Positions 44,486 to 56,975 are shown, counted from the first letter of the stretch. The stretch: DNA of 64,000 nucleotides from Microdochium bolleyi (GCA_001566295.1 KQ964250.1:1116001-1180000); one strand, 5' to 3'. Numbers and translations are program-made. The notes: a model not told the origin generated them from the letters alone.

Positions 44486-46010
44486 GTTTCGCTCCTGTAT
44501 GCCTACCTGTGGCGAAAGACCAGTAATGTAATTGGTAAAGCTGTGTTGCAAGCCAAGACGGTGGCATTGATTGCAACTAGGTCGCGTCCGGTATCGTGAG
44601 TTCTAGAAGTGTGCAAAAGCTCGATGCGGTGTGGTGAATCAGAAGAAAGTATGTAGACTATTACTGCATGTCTAAAGGATATGGAGAGTTGATGTCGTCT
44701 AATAATGTGCTAGGGTGGTTAAGGTGCAAGGATGGCACATGGTTTGGTGGAGAGACTGGAAGACGGCGAACAGAGTCACTCGGCAAGGTTATGTCAGCAA
44801 CTGAGGTCCAGATCTTGAGGTCACCAACCGCCTCTCGTCCGGGGAGCCCGATTCGGACACAGTCTTGTCTAACTGCCCCACAGCGACAATCACATTCAAG
44901 CATCACAGCCGCTCAGAAGACGTGCAGTTTAGATGAGCGAAACCGCACCAGCTGGCCACATACTTCTCACCGTGGGGGATATGTCCAGTATCGTCGCATA
45001 GGCCCGACATAATATTGGGCCACTCACAACCTGCCCAGGTGGACTGCAGGCTCCAGGGCGTGGCAAGAGAGCAGGGCCCTCGGCTGGACACGGATGTGAT
45101 GTGGAGAACAACCCTGGAAGACCTGGATGGCCGCTAGAGCTAGTCAATCGAGCTCTGGTGAGCAACAGCTGCTGACATCACACGTTGATGATGGGATTCT
45201 AAGGATGATAGCACTGGCGGCGCCTTATCTTGTCGAGGATTTCCGCCGAGCATGAATGTCAGTTGCCCGTCCCATTGTGCTGTGCCGGTCGCAAGTGCAT
45301 GATTGGCTAGTGGTGTTACACTGCATCAAAGTCCCGGAAGCTGTCTACCGATCCGCCCGCGTGGCGGCGAAACTTCTCGATGAGAATTGGAGAAGCGAGC
45401 GCGGCTTGGCCCATGGTTGTGCATATCGAGTCGGCTTGGCCACGCCCACGCTCGCCTCAATATGCCAAGGTATTCTGCGTAGTACAGACTCCTTCTCCCA
45501 CACCAGACAGTCTTGTCAGTCTCTCAACATGGTGCATCAAGCATTCAGTCTGTATTCCCCATCTTCCAGGCGATGACTAAAGAGTGACGGCTAGAGCAGG
45601 GTTTGGGGCAGCAGACCAGCTCCCGCAGCGGACCCAGAAAAATTTCCCGCCAGGCAGGAAATCGGAGCACCCCGGCCAGTGCCTTTAAGTCCCTCCGCCC
45701 CATCAAGCACTTGCCCTGCTTCATGACGCGAACAACCACCACCGCACCTTCTCACCAGCTGCGTCAACTCTACCCCTCGGCCAGCGCCAACCCCGCTGGC
45801 GCTCGGCTCTCGCAACCACGATCGAACTCGACACACGATCCATCTTGTCGACCACGACAGATTCGACTGCTCCGCTTGACTTGCGGCGGCGTCGGCTTCG
45901 ACGCCTCGCCACTCCGCGATCGGCAAGCCCGGGCAGTCGCTGGGTTGTCGCTCTCGAACAGCTACTGATCTCCCCTCGACGGGGCTTGCCCCGTCTTCAG
46001 CCAGCACAAA
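44486..46010. other. Divergent intergenic region, F-box gene / MTM1
   Basis: 1.5 kb. A 106-codon ATG-led frame at 45256-45576 has no family likeness and is not called. From 45600 the sequence is the C/A-rich leader of MTM1, with small upstream frames. Confidence 0.5.
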
Positions 46011-47395
46011 ATGGCCAACGCCGCAATCAACCCTCAAGATCACGACAGAATACCAATCAGCATGGCGGTGAACGGCAGCGGCCGTGGCGAAGAGGATGGG
46101 CCTAGCGACATATCAGCCGGGCAGAAAATGCTTTCGGCGATTTCGGGCAGTCTTCTCACATCACTTCTTGGTGAGTTCTTACCCAACACATCCTGCCTAT
46201 CTCGTCCCATTGAGTGTTATATATGCTGACGGGGCTGGCATGTTGAATAGTGACACCTCTTGATGTCGTCCGTGTACGACTTCAATCTCAAGTGGCTCCT
46301 TCTCAGCAGCTCGTCGACTTCCAAAAGCTTGCAGTCTCTTCTCCAAACGCATTCCGCCCATCTAATGTCGGTGTCACCGCTTGCTGTCGCGAAGTCTTCT
46401 TCATCAACAATAACGCCGAAGTCTGTGTTGCCGAGTCGATCGGCAGCATCTCCGCTGGGGATTGCGCGGTGGAGCAAGTACAGAAGAGAACATTCACATC
46501 GACATTTGACGGGATGCGGAAAATTGCACGCAACGAAGGGCTCTCTACGCTATGGCGTGGACTGTCACCCACCTTGGTCATGGCTATACCTGCCAACATC
46601 ATCTACTTCACCGGCTACGACTGGCTCAGGTATAACCCGACAAGTCCCATTGCCCGAGCTACGAACGGCGATATGACGCCCTTGATCGCTGGCGGTTTCG
46701 CGCGAATGCTGGCCGCCACGGCTGTGAGCCCCATCGAGCTCTTTAGAACCCGCATGCAAGCCTCGACAGGTTCAAGCGCGGCGGGCCATCTTGCGAATAC
46801 TGTCAAGGGTGTGCGGGAAATGGTCGCCGACCACGGATATCGTTCTCTCTGGCGCGGGCTCACTCTGACTCTCTGGCGTGATGTGCCCTTCTCAGCCATG
46901 TACTGGTGGGGTTATGAGGCGATCAGAGGTCAGCTTACCGACCTCCGCGAGGAGAGAAGAGGCCGTTCGTTGGATCGTGGGGGCGGTGACAGGCAGATGA
47001 CTCGTTCGCGAACACAAAGTCGGGAGAATCATTCTGCGACATTCACCGACAGCTTCACGGCTGGCGCCTTGTCCGGAGCTTTTGCATCAGTTGTCACTAC
47101 GCCGTTCGATGTTGGCAAGACCCGTACGCAGACCTTCCAGGACGCAGCCAAGAAGTCTGCAGGGTCTGAGGAGGCGATAATCCCAGAGGCGCGCTCCATG
47201 GTCCGATTACTTCGGCACATCTATGCCACCGAGGGCATAGCTGGGCTATGGAAAGGATGGATTCCTCGCACGCTGAAGGTGGCTCCAGCATGTGCAATCA
47301 TGATCAGCAGCTACGAAGTTGGCAAGAGAGTCTTCAGGAGCATGAATGAAAGACAGCATCAGCTTTCACTAGAGGACTCGAACGAAAAGTCTTGA
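46011..47395 (+). CDS. MTM1: Mitochondrial carrier Mtm1/SLC25A39 type
   Basis: Exons 46011-46170 and 46251-47395 (80-nt phase-1 intron) give 434 aa. The human orthologues SLC25A39/40 import glutathione into the matrix; yeast Mtm1 affects manganese use by Sod2 and iron-sulfur metabolism. Three carrier repeats are visible through their P-x-[DE]-x-x-[KR] signatures: VTPLDVVRVRLQ (the intron splits its first codon), VSPIELFRTRMQ and TTPFDVGKTRTQ, with matching GLSTLWRGLSPTLVMAIPAN, YRSLWRGLTLTLWRDVPFSA and GIAGLWKGWIPRTLKVAPAC. A long matrix loop after the first helix holds four cysteines (98, 99, 112, 125; ACCREVFF, EVCVAE, GDCAVE), matching the regulatory Cys loop known for SLC25A39. An Arg/Ser-rich insertion (DLREERRGRSLDRGGGDRQM) sits before repeat 3. 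Confidence 0.95.
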
Positions 47396-48419
47396 AGCGA
47401 ACACGCATTCATCATATCAGTCATTTCCAGCATTGCGCATCCGTTGGCGTTACGTCTTTACGAACCACTATATTATCTTCGACAATCTCACACTTCTCTA
47501 CGATACCTATGACACGGGGAGGAAATGAAGCAGAAGCCCAGCCGAGCAGCAGCGGCTATATCTTGTATTATTACGAACTGCGTGTCTTGCTGGTCTGTTG
47601 GAAGACTGGCTCGATCTTGCACTTTTCAGTCAGTGCCTTTGTAACAGCGATGTTCAAGTATTTGTGTGTTACAAGACAATAGAAATAGCGTACTAAACCA
47701 TCACACAACCTATGCACTTCGAAATGCGAAATCAATTTCGCACGTCTCACGCTGGTGAAGTCGCCTTGCTATTTATCCCCAGACAAGAAAACATCACCAG
47801 CTCTCCTATCCGCAGCAGGGTGCCACGGTGCCTGGGGAGAGGCCATGTTGCCTGCAGCTGGCTCTCCGCGATGCTTACCTGACCCTCCATACCCCAAGTC
47901 CTGCCCTGGTGGCTTGTGGACAGACCCTTGTGCCGCTGTGGAGAAAGCCTTGGAGCTGAATGCCGCTGCCCCACAAGGCAGAGTTTCAGCGGAAGCGGGC
48001 GCAGCTCCAAGGACGCGTCGCGCACCAGGGGACCTTGTATCGCGTTTTAATTGCTTTTTGGAGCTAGCGAAGGAGCTGAAGCACTTGATGGCATCACCAC
48101 CTTCGTGAACTTTTCGGAACAGCCACAACTGCACTTTGCACACACTTCATACAGACGAACATCCCTTGATCCATACCCGACCGAACGGTACAGATAAATC
48201 AACTTTTACTGACGTCGTTGGTTACAACCTCGGACTGTGAAATTTCACAACTCTTCACCACGCACGATTGCTTCGTTTCTTCGTCGAGAGGCTACCCGAG
48301 CCTCGGCCGTCCCGCACCGAACAAGCCTTCTCCCATTTAGGAGCCCGAAACTCGGTTCCCTGGACTGTTCCCGGCCGCGAACGTCTTTATATTCAGTTCC
48401 ACCAGAAATAGCAGCAAAG
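47396..48419. other. Intergenic, MTM1 3' flank and UNG leader
   Basis: 1.0 kb. Open frames on both strands at 47755-48143 overlap one another, and neither looks real. The last 207 bases before the UNG ATG stay open in the UNG frame (see findings). Confidence 0.5.
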
Positions 48420-49578
48420 ATGTCCACACTCAAGCGGAAGAACGACGCCCTGGCCGGCAACAACGATGCCAAGAAGCCCAAGGTCAACGCGAGCATCACA
48501 TCCTTCTTCGGTGCGCCCAAGACCACTGCCTCGTCGTCGACGTCAGGCAAGCCTGCAGTCCCGGAGCCCACCGTAAAGTTCGACAAGGAGAAGTGGGTTG
48601 CGGGCCTCACACCAGAGCAGAAGAAGTTTCTCCGGCTCGAGATCGACACGTTAGATCCCAGCTGGCTGGCCCTGCTCAAAGACGAGATCACATCAAAGGA
48701 GTTCCTTGAGCTCAAGAAGTTCCTCGAGCGGGAGACCATGGCAGGCAAGAAGATTTTCCCGCCGAGGGAGGACGTGTACTCATGGTAGGTTCTGGATGGC
48801 ATGGGATTCACGCAATGATCTCCCACAAGTTGCTCACATGTCCACTCTCGTTAGGTCTCGCCACACCCCGTTCCACTCAGTCAAGTGCGTGATTCTCGGT
48901 CAGGATCCCTACCACAACGTCAACCAGGCCCACGGCCTCGCCTTCAGCGTGCGCCCGCCGACTCCAGCCCCTCCGTCCCTGCGGAACATGTACATTGCGC
49001 TGAAGAACGACTACCCGACCTTCACCGCGCCGCCGAACAAGGGCGGGCTGCTGACCCCCTGGGCGGAGCGCGGCGTGCTCATGCTCAACACGTGCCTGAC
49101 GGTGCGCGCGCACGAGGCCAACTCGCATGCGAACCGCGGCTGGGAGAAGTTCACGCAGCGCGTCATCGACCTGGTCGCCCAGAAGCGCACCCGGGGCGTG
49201 GTGTTTATGGCCTGGGGCACGCCCGCGGGCAAGCGCGTGGTCAAGGTCGACAGCGGCAGGCACCTGGTGCTCAAGAGCGTGCACCCGAGCCCGCTGAGCG
49301 CGTCCAGGGGCTTCTTTGACTGCGGGCACTTCCGCAAGTGTAACGAGTGGCTGGTCTCGAGGTATGGCGCCGACGGCGAGATTGACTGGGACCTCGACCC
49401 AGCGAAGGCGAAGAAGGCCGCGGAGGAGAAGGGAGATGCCTCAGAGGCGGACAAGGAAAATGGCAACGGCACGCCGGTGCCTGTTATTGCCGTGGGCGAG
49501 GTCGATGCTGATGGCAAGGACGTGGAGAAAAGCAATATTCTGCAGAAGGAGGGTGAGGAGGGCTCGGCGCAGAAGTAG
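48420..49578 (+). CDS. UNG1: Uracil-DNA glycosylase, UNG family 1
   Basis: Exons 48420-48784 and 48855-49578 (70-nt phase-2 intron) give 362 aa. The enzyme removes uracil from DNA to start base excision repair. The N-terminus has a bipartite-type NLS (KRK...KKPK, residues 5-21) and a PCNA-box-like NASITSFF (23-30, with Asn in place of the usual Gln). Then follow the helical FDKEKWVAGLTPEQKKFL, WLALLKDEITSKEFLELKKF and KKIFPPREDVYSW. Exon 2 carries the water-activating loop GQDPYHN (Asp139), AHGLAFSV, the LLTPWAERGVLMLNT segment, and HPSPLSA with His265 and the Leu that flips the base. The last about 75 residues (AKKAAEEKGDASEADKENG and onward) are an unusual acidic/Lys-rich tail beyond the catalytic domain. 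ATG 48420 is the first ATG; the frame stays open 69 codons upstream. Confidence 0.96.
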
Positions 49579-52426
49579 CGGCGAACTCGAATGCGCTCGG
49601 CTGCTAGCCGACAAGAGTTTGCTGGCCGAGCCATGACGATATGGCTTTCATGGGTCTGGAAGCCCTGAAGGGTTGAGCTGCGTACCTTCCGTCCAGTTCT
49701 GTACGTATGAGCATGACCTGTGGACAATATTCAGGCGTTCGGGTCGACTGTGGATATCGCGAGAGTCGCCTGGTTTGGTATTTATGGGAAAACAAGAATA
49801 TCTGGCAACCCTGCATGTCTTGCAAGCATGGCAAGATGAGTGCGCTACAATTGCGGTCGGGCTGTAATGAAGCTGGTGTACAAACTGACCATGAAGGTCC
49901 GCCAGAGCAAGCTTGCGCTTGAAAGCATCTGACCTTCTGCTTCACGTCCAGATTTGCCTGGCTGCAGTGATGCATTCCACTAACCACAACCAGATTCTGT
50001 ATGCTGCCCTGATGGCAACAAGCAATTCACTCGAAGTGTCAAAGCATGGGCCGTCGCCTTTCAAGGAGCACAGACTTATCACGGACCAGCTCATGATGTC
50101 GCTAGCACGACATCGGTGCCCTGAGAGCACGGGCAGATGATGCGGTTGGATTGGACCCTTGCGCCGTGGTGTAGACTGTACGGCAGCGTGCCCGCGAGAT
50201 GCAGATCCGCGCGGCGGTGGTGCCCCCAAGTCCTGGTGCCGAACCTTCTTGTCAGCTCCCGCCTAAGGCTCAACCGGATGTCCAGAAGCAGTCTAGTCAG
50301 GAACGAGACCACACTCTGGAGGATGGTGAATCAACTAAGACACGCTGCCGTCCTCGCAAGCAGACAATCTCCGCCCCCGTGCATGCCGATTTCTTCAAGC
50401 GCGTGCAGCAACCGGAGGGGAGGAGGGGGGAAGGTCTCGCGGTACAAAGTCGCCGGTGGTAAGACATGGAATTGCCCGCGAGACAATGCTGCGGGAGGCG
50501 AGGAATTCTGGTTATATTAATTGCTCTGCTGAACGGAGCACAAGGTTGTCATTCCAGGGTTAGAGGTTGAGAGGAGGCCGCGTGTACGGAGGACGATGTG
50601 CTCGACGAGTACCGAGCGCCAAGTAGACAAGACGGGACTCCATCTTTGCTGCTGCACGAGGATTTCGGGAGATGAAACGTCCAGTTGTCTTCGTGCTCGC
50701 TCGGGAGGTGACCTAGCAGGAGCGGCGACGGCGAGCGTTCCGTCGATCGGAAAGAGCGACGTGAGCACGCACGCGGACACGGGTGAGACACATGGCACGA
50801 TGGAGGAAATGAGCTCGCGAGCTTTAGCTGCCGCGGGCTGATACTGGACATGCCTTGGGCTTACGACATTGAATAACTCGCAGGAGAGTCCTCGCGCACG
50901 ACGTCGGTTGACCCGTCGTGGGCCGCCCGAATCATGACAATGGCCACGGCGGTCATGCGATGACTTTCTTACTGTTCCTGGTCGATCAAGCGGGAAGCCT
51001 GTCATTGCGATCATCACTTGCTCCCCAGCCCCGGTGGGAAGCCACTTGGGTGACATTGGACGCGGGCGAGCCGGGGACCTGACAAGTTGACAGGCGCGGC
51101 CGCGATTGGACGAGGAGCCCGGCAGAGAAAAAGAATGTGCATGGAATGGCCCCTTAACTTTTTTCAAGGGCGGACCCCTGACGAATGTCGACGGTTGTCC
51201 AGCTCCATCGACGTGAGACGGGCCACGCACAGGGGGTGGTTCTTCCTGGATCTCGAAATGCCCTCATCCAGAAGACGAAGGGCATGTCTTTTTTGTCGAC
51301 TGCGTGACCTGACACTTTCAACAGAGCAGGCTCTCTATCTGGCCTGCGATGATCCAGACTAGTCCCTGAGCTAATGTTAGCGACAACCCACGCAGGTTCG
51401 CTCAGCTGTCGCGCTAGGTTTAGAAATATAAGCCACCCATCAGGATGAACCTGGTCCCTGGTCATCCAGGCCCGCTGCTCTTTCCGCGCCGCTCGGGTGC
51501 CGTCAACCTCGAACAGTCGAGACAGCCCTGTGCCCATGGCTCCATCCATGCAATTTAAACCGTTGTCCGCAGCCGTCCGTCATCGCCAGCCTGAGGCCTG
51601 TCCTGTCTCTTTTTCGGGCCTCCGGTTGAGCCCGTTCCTGACGACTCGAGACTCGAGACTCGAGACTCGGGTGCGACCGTCTCACAAACCATTGTCCAAT
51701 CCTGCCAAAGTCTCCTCTCTGTCGTCGTTCCGGGAGCGGCCTGCACGACACCACGCACAATTGCCTGCCCTTTCTGCCGCGCCGTACCTGCATCGCGGCC
51801 ACCCTCGCTTCTGCAGGCCCTGGTCTGCGACTCTCACCACGTTCCTTTTCTTTTTCCTTTTTTTCTTTGGTCTGGTCCTTCGTGCCCCGGCCGTTCTTCA
51901 CCGTTCCATGCTCTCCCATTGCCACCACTGCTCGCATAACTCGACAATCCCGCACAGCCGCGCCGTCCCACCAGTCGTCGCTGTCCACGCACACACACCC
52001 GCGACGAGGGCCCCTGCTGCTCGCTGGACCAGAGCCCGCCAGCGCATGATTGATTGGCAGTCACACTCCGTCATCCTTGGTACCCAACCCTATCCACCCG
52101 CTGGCTGGCTCGGGGCTAGCCAGCTAGCCACGCCTTAGGCAAACGCCCGCTTCCCCCCACACCCAGTCCTCCACTCAGTCCCTCCCAAGCTCAACTCCAA
52201 GAAAACGCCCGGCCCGCCGCTCTCTTCCTCGACTCAGGCCCTCTCCACACAAACACGTCCCCCTCTCCGCCGTCGCGTCACCCGTCTCGCCGCTTCCAGG
52301 CCTTGCAAAGAACAAGCTCTCTGCATATGGTCCAACTTGTCGAACGACACTCGCCCCTATCACCTCCCACAGCCAAATAAACATCTTTCGTCGTCAAACA
52401 CACCAAGGGGGGAAAAGCGGCCCACC
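49579..52426. other. Intergenic, UNG 3' flank and long Msb1 leader
   Basis: 2.8 kb without a supported gene. A 237-codon minus-strand frame at 50517-51230 begins at a non-ATG and has no protein-like order. A heptamer repeat lies at 51643-51670 and pyrimidine tracts at 51835-51870. From about 51500 the sequence is C/T-rich leader-type DNA with several upstream ATGs. Confidence 0.5.
51643..51670 (+). repeat. Heptamer tandem repeat (GACTCGA)3-GACTCGG
   Basis: Four 7-bp units, the last with one change, in the upstream region of the Msb1 gene; each junction makes a CTCGAG palindrome. Confidence 0.9.
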
Positions 52427-55400
52427 ATGCCCAGTCTCTTCTCCAAAATCAGGGGCAAGGACGGTCAGGGCAAGACAAAGTCAAAGAAGGGCAATGCCGA
52501 CGACTCGACACTGCAGCTGTCCGCCCGGCCACGATGGGCCGACGCATACACCCGCACATCAGTCGAGCCTGAGGAAATGCAAGATCTCGTCCGGCGCTGC
52601 ACAGCTGAACTGAAAGCCAGGGGTCAGTACTTCTCTCTTACACGACGATGGGATACAATGCTCGACATGCACCACTGCCTCTGCTATGTGCTCTGCTGAC
52701 AATAGCTTCGCGACCTCTCCAGCCCTCGATCATCCATTCCTCCTTCTGCCTTTCAGGCCAACATCAGATCCGAGCGCCGTGCGGACATTTATACGCCACT
52801 TCTTCAATGGCGACCAGAACTTACAGGGCGAGGCCCTGGCACAAGAGATGCGCATGATAGAACCAATGGTAACAAATAAAACTCTCCTCGCTCCTGCTGT
52901 TGTGAACCACAGCTCTAACCATACGGCAGGTGATATCCGGTGTGTTAAAATGGTGCTGGAGCAGACTGCAAGGCGGTATCGTGGGCTGGGATGCCTATGA
53001 ATTGTTCAAGGTCGGAGAATCTGGTAAGTTGACCGACCATCATGGCGATCTGGCCGCTGTCTTTCGACAATCTTGAACTAACCTGTTCGCAGACTCGAAT
53101 ATGGCCCGCGACTCGTTTTCTACATTCATCCCGCTAAGCGTCGAGAACCAGTCACGCTCGCAGATCATCTTCGACTACTTCGAGCTTCTTGCTGCCATAG
53201 CTGCGCATGGCAAGATGAACGGTTTCGGTGGCCGCAAGTTGTCACGAATGGCGGCCTGGTGGGCCTTCGAGCACAAAGACCTGGGGACCGGTTTCGAGGG
53301 CGGCTACAAGTCGTGGTTGAGGTATGATATCTGAGCATGAGCTCTTTTATCGGAGGTCTTGCTAACACATTGTACAGCGCTGCCGATGCGACAAGCCATC
53401 TCTTCTTTGCGTATCTGAGGTCTCTATCACCTTCACAAGCCCGAGCCGGGATAACCATGCTGCCCATGTCGCTGCAAAAGCTCCTGCAGGAAACAGAATA
53501 CCCGCCACAAGTACCGTCCCTGATGCAGTCTTCGACCCACCGCGTGGTCATGATCGTCGAGACCGTCTCACCTACACCATTCTCGCTGCTCCGCCGTGCC
53601 AACCACTTTCAATACCGCGAGGACCAGCGCGCGCTGCGAGAATACTCGGAATATGAAGACCCGGTGGAGGCGCTCACCGAAGAGTGCCAGAGAGTCCTCA
53701 AAGCTATCTCTTTGGCCAATCAATCTCAGGTGTCCAGCTCGAAACACTCCACAGGCCTTAGAGACGCCTCGTGGTCACGATTCGAGGACATTGGATTCTC
53801 GGGTACTGGAGAGGAAGAGGACGAGGAAGACGCCACCACGAACAACAGGGCAAGAGAATTCGCACGTGGTGGCCTCAGGACCACTCCGGCCTCTGGGGGG
53901 ATGGGTCTGGACAGACCGACCACTCCTTCGTGGGCCGACTTCTTGTCCTCGGGCTTCGTAGACGATGGTAACAACGGGGCGCGCAACTTCCTGCTACCGC
54001 CCGACAAGGTCCTTCCGCCAATCGACACGAACAACAGACAGCGAAGCTCACAGTCACATCGGCCTCGCCTGGAGAGTGACCGCAATCTTGAACCTGGCGA
54101 GCTGGCCAGCATTACGCCGGTTGACCTCGACGATGCGTTCTGGTGGGTCTGGATGAGTAGTCTGGCACCCGAGGAGACCGCTGAGCGCAAATCCGCCTTT
54201 GGGCGCTGCGCTGTGATCGAGACAGTTATACGCTCGGGTCGCTGGCTCGTGATCGAAGAGGTCATCAAGGGTGCAGCTGCGGAGCCGAACGAGGGTGCCT
54301 ACATCGCTGAGAAGAAGGGCTTCTTCAGCTGGACTAGGCGAAGCAAGACCGTCTCACGCAAGAACAAAACCCTAACAAAGGGAGATGCCGCCAAGGGCGA
54401 CTCTACGATGGGCACAAGTGCGAGCAAGGCCAGCATCGGTCCTGACCAGCAAGCGAAGATCCAAGCTGCGGCTCAAGAGCTTCATGCGAAGGAAATGCGT
54501 GAGCAACAGCTTGCGAGCACACTACCAGTCCGTAGAGGACGGACGGATGCTGAGCTCCTGGGCGACAAGACTAATAGTGTGATGACCCTTCAGCCTGCAG
54601 TCATGTCAGCCGCCTCGCCAGCCATGAAGTGGGCGAACAAGTATGACAAGGACGCGATCAGGGAGGCATACCTATCGAACATCAATCTCGGCAAGGGAGG
54701 CGAGTCTGACGGTTCGCACGCGACAAACGGCCATGCGACATACCAGGATGAGAGGCCGGTGGTGCCGGAGAAGCCACTTCCTTCACCCGTGCCATTCGTG
54801 CAAGAGGTTTCACGCGAACCTGAGCGAGGCAGGCAGCCCCTACAGAGCAGCGAGCCATCCCAGGCAGACTTGTATGCAAACGAGAAGGCCGGACAGACGG
54901 GACGGAACTCTCCACTTCCCCCTGTGCCTAAGGAGCACGAGGAGGCTATGGAAGCTCGCGAGACGATGCTGTCACCCGAGCCAGACTCTGCACTTGGCGG
55001 TAAAGGCCAGAAGAAGCTCCATAAGGAGGAGAAAAAGGCAGGCGCCGGCGGTGGTTTCAGGAAGCTGTTTGGACGGAAAAACCGCCAGTCGAAACTCCCC
55101 GAGAATGCTGCCGGGGATGTCAACACCATGTTCGCGCAAGATGAGGCTCAGAGAGCTGCTGCTGCCTCTCCAGCACCACCATTAGCTTCGCCAGCCACGC
55201 CGGCTCCGCAGCAGATCGTAGCGGCGAGGGCTGCGACACCCGAGCCTGTCGAGCACGCAAGGACACCTAGTCCCCCAGAGTCGATCATTGAGAACATGGA
55301 GCCCACATTCGAGCCGCAGATGGAGGACACCATCTCTCGCGTTGACACTGTCGATGCGGCGGAAGCCCAGGAGGAGTTTGCGCGGTTCGACCAAGGTCCG

Positions 55401-55873
55401 CTCGCCGATCAGCCAGCCTTCGCACCAGCCGACGACCTGACTGACGACGAAGACGATGCCACACCCCCACCGATCGCTCGACGATCTCCCGCGGTTCCCC
55501 AACGGTCTGAAGAAATCCTCGAGAACCCTGTCCCGCCTGCCATCGATCGCTGGGCGCAGATTAGAAAGAATGCCGCTGAACGTGCTGCTGCTCGCCAGCA
55601 GGAGGAGCCGGCTCGTGCGCCTACCCAGGCATACAGCAAGACGACGGATGATGGTGACGACGACACCAGTGGCGAAGAGAGTAAGTCATGATCATGGTGG
55701 CTGCTGCCAGGGCCGTTAGTTCATTTGCTGACCTATGATTCACAGCAATTGAATCGCGCGTTGCGCGCATCAAGGCCCGCGTCGCTGAGTTGACAGGCAA
55801 CATGGAGGGCACCAATGCACCCGGCCAGGTCCCCTACAGACAGGCGCAGCAGGCGCCCCCTTTCCGCCGCTGA
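52427..55873 (+). CDS. MSB1: Msb1/Mug8 polarity protein (DUF1708)
   Basis: Six exons (52427-52622, 52723-52868, 52930-53023, 53093-53321, 53378-55680, 55746-55873; introns 100, 61, 69, 56 and 65 nt) give 1031 aa. Msb1 acts at sites of polarised growth with Cdc42 and Rho1 and upstream of the cell-wall-integrity kinase; its domain is RhoGAP-like. The domain spans about residues 40-410 and is only readable once all introns are removed: ARPRWADAYTRTSVEPEEMQ, ALDHPFLLLPFRPTSDPSAV RTFIRHFFNGD, VISGVLKWCWSRLQGGIVGW, DSFSTFIPLSVENQSRSQII, KMNGFGGRKLSRMAAWWAFE, SAADATSHLFFAYLRSLSPS and MLPMSLQKLLQETEYPP. The rest is disordered, rich in Ser, Pro and charge, with basic patches (FFSWTRRSKTVSRKNKTL; GGFRKLFGRKNRQSK) and an acidic C-terminal part before a last helix ESRVARIKARVAELTG in exon 6. 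Every intron has GT-AG ends and keeps phase. Confidence 0.93.
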
Positions 55874-56975
55874 GGCAGGTCAAACGGGACATGGTCCACG
55901 TACGATGCGGCGGACCGGAGCCTGACTGGCATCCCTGATAATCTCTAATCTTTCTTCAAGAACTTTGGGCTGGGTTCCTGTCGCTCGAGTAGCACGATTC
56001 TGGTTCTTTGATTTATTCCCCTTTTTTTCCCTTTCTTGCTTTTGACATTTCGGACATGCAATGATACCATTTTATACCAGAGCAAAGCGTAAATGACTTG
56101 CTCAGCAAATCTGTAACAGGCGGAGTATGCCGCTGTGTCTCTCTAATCGAACGCTTCACTTGTCACGTCCACCTGCGCCTGTTCCGTGTAGTATCTCTAT
56201 ATGTGTGACGCGAGCGCGATGTCATATGTATAGATCGTGACCAAGTAGGAACCGCCACGCGACCTGGTGCTCACGTAACTGCTGGCCAAATTGCGGTGGA
56301 CCATTGTAGTAGAGTAGACAAAAGCCAGTTTGTTAGCACAACGGGGTAGGGTGAAGCGGGTAGGCAGGCAGGCAGGCAGATATGCTGCAATACTGATGGA
56401 GCTATGTGTAGTATGGCAAGTAAGTGAGTGTATTTCCTCGCTGCCGGGATATTACTAAAACACCTCGAGGGCGTCATGATCAACGATCGGAAAACCGAGA
56501 ACCGAGAGATCACGAACAAGAAGAGGAGGAGGAAGAAGAAGATGGGAAAGGAAACATGATTGTCGCTGTATTCGTCATCAGGTTGTGGTTTCGGCCTGTA
56601 TCGTCTGTTGGTTGGGTGGCCTCCCTGAGGGTGAGAATCTGTGATGCTCGAAGTTGTTCCCAGTCGTCGCGCGCTTGTCCCGGCATACACAGGATGACCA
56701 ATGCTAGTTCTCTTGCGCGACTGCCTTGTCCCCCCATTTGTCCATCCCAGGCTGTCCATACCCTTTGTTGATTTTACATATCTCACCATGGTCACAGAAC
56801 TCCTGGGCAGGAACAGAGACAATTTCACGCAGCGCTGCTGCAGGTATTCCGCGGGGCGAGGCTGGGCGACACGGGAACTGCGGCGCGTCCGATCTCTGAG
56901 AGTATGCCGAACGAAAAGGTAGACAGCAGACGTGCAGGTGATGAGGCGTGTTGGCCGGAGCCGTGGCTGTGGCTG
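55874..56975. other. Convergent 3' intergenic region
   Basis: 1.1 kb between the Msb1 gene and the minus-strand PPxY gene. It contains a short (GGCA)4-type run near 56361-56379. The 185-codon minus-strand frame at 56271-56828 starts at a non-ATG codon and is not called. Confidence 0.5.

Noticed and set aside
45256..45576. 106-codon ATG-led frame upstream of MTM1
   Set aside because: No family likeness, and it sits in a divergent promoter region.
47755..48143. Overlapping frames on both strands (117 and 124 codons)
   Set aside because: They contradict each other, and the minus-strand one starts at a GTG; no protein-like features.
50517..51230. 237-codon minus-strand frame
   Set aside because: It starts at a GTG, has no recognisable motif and overlaps other chance frames.
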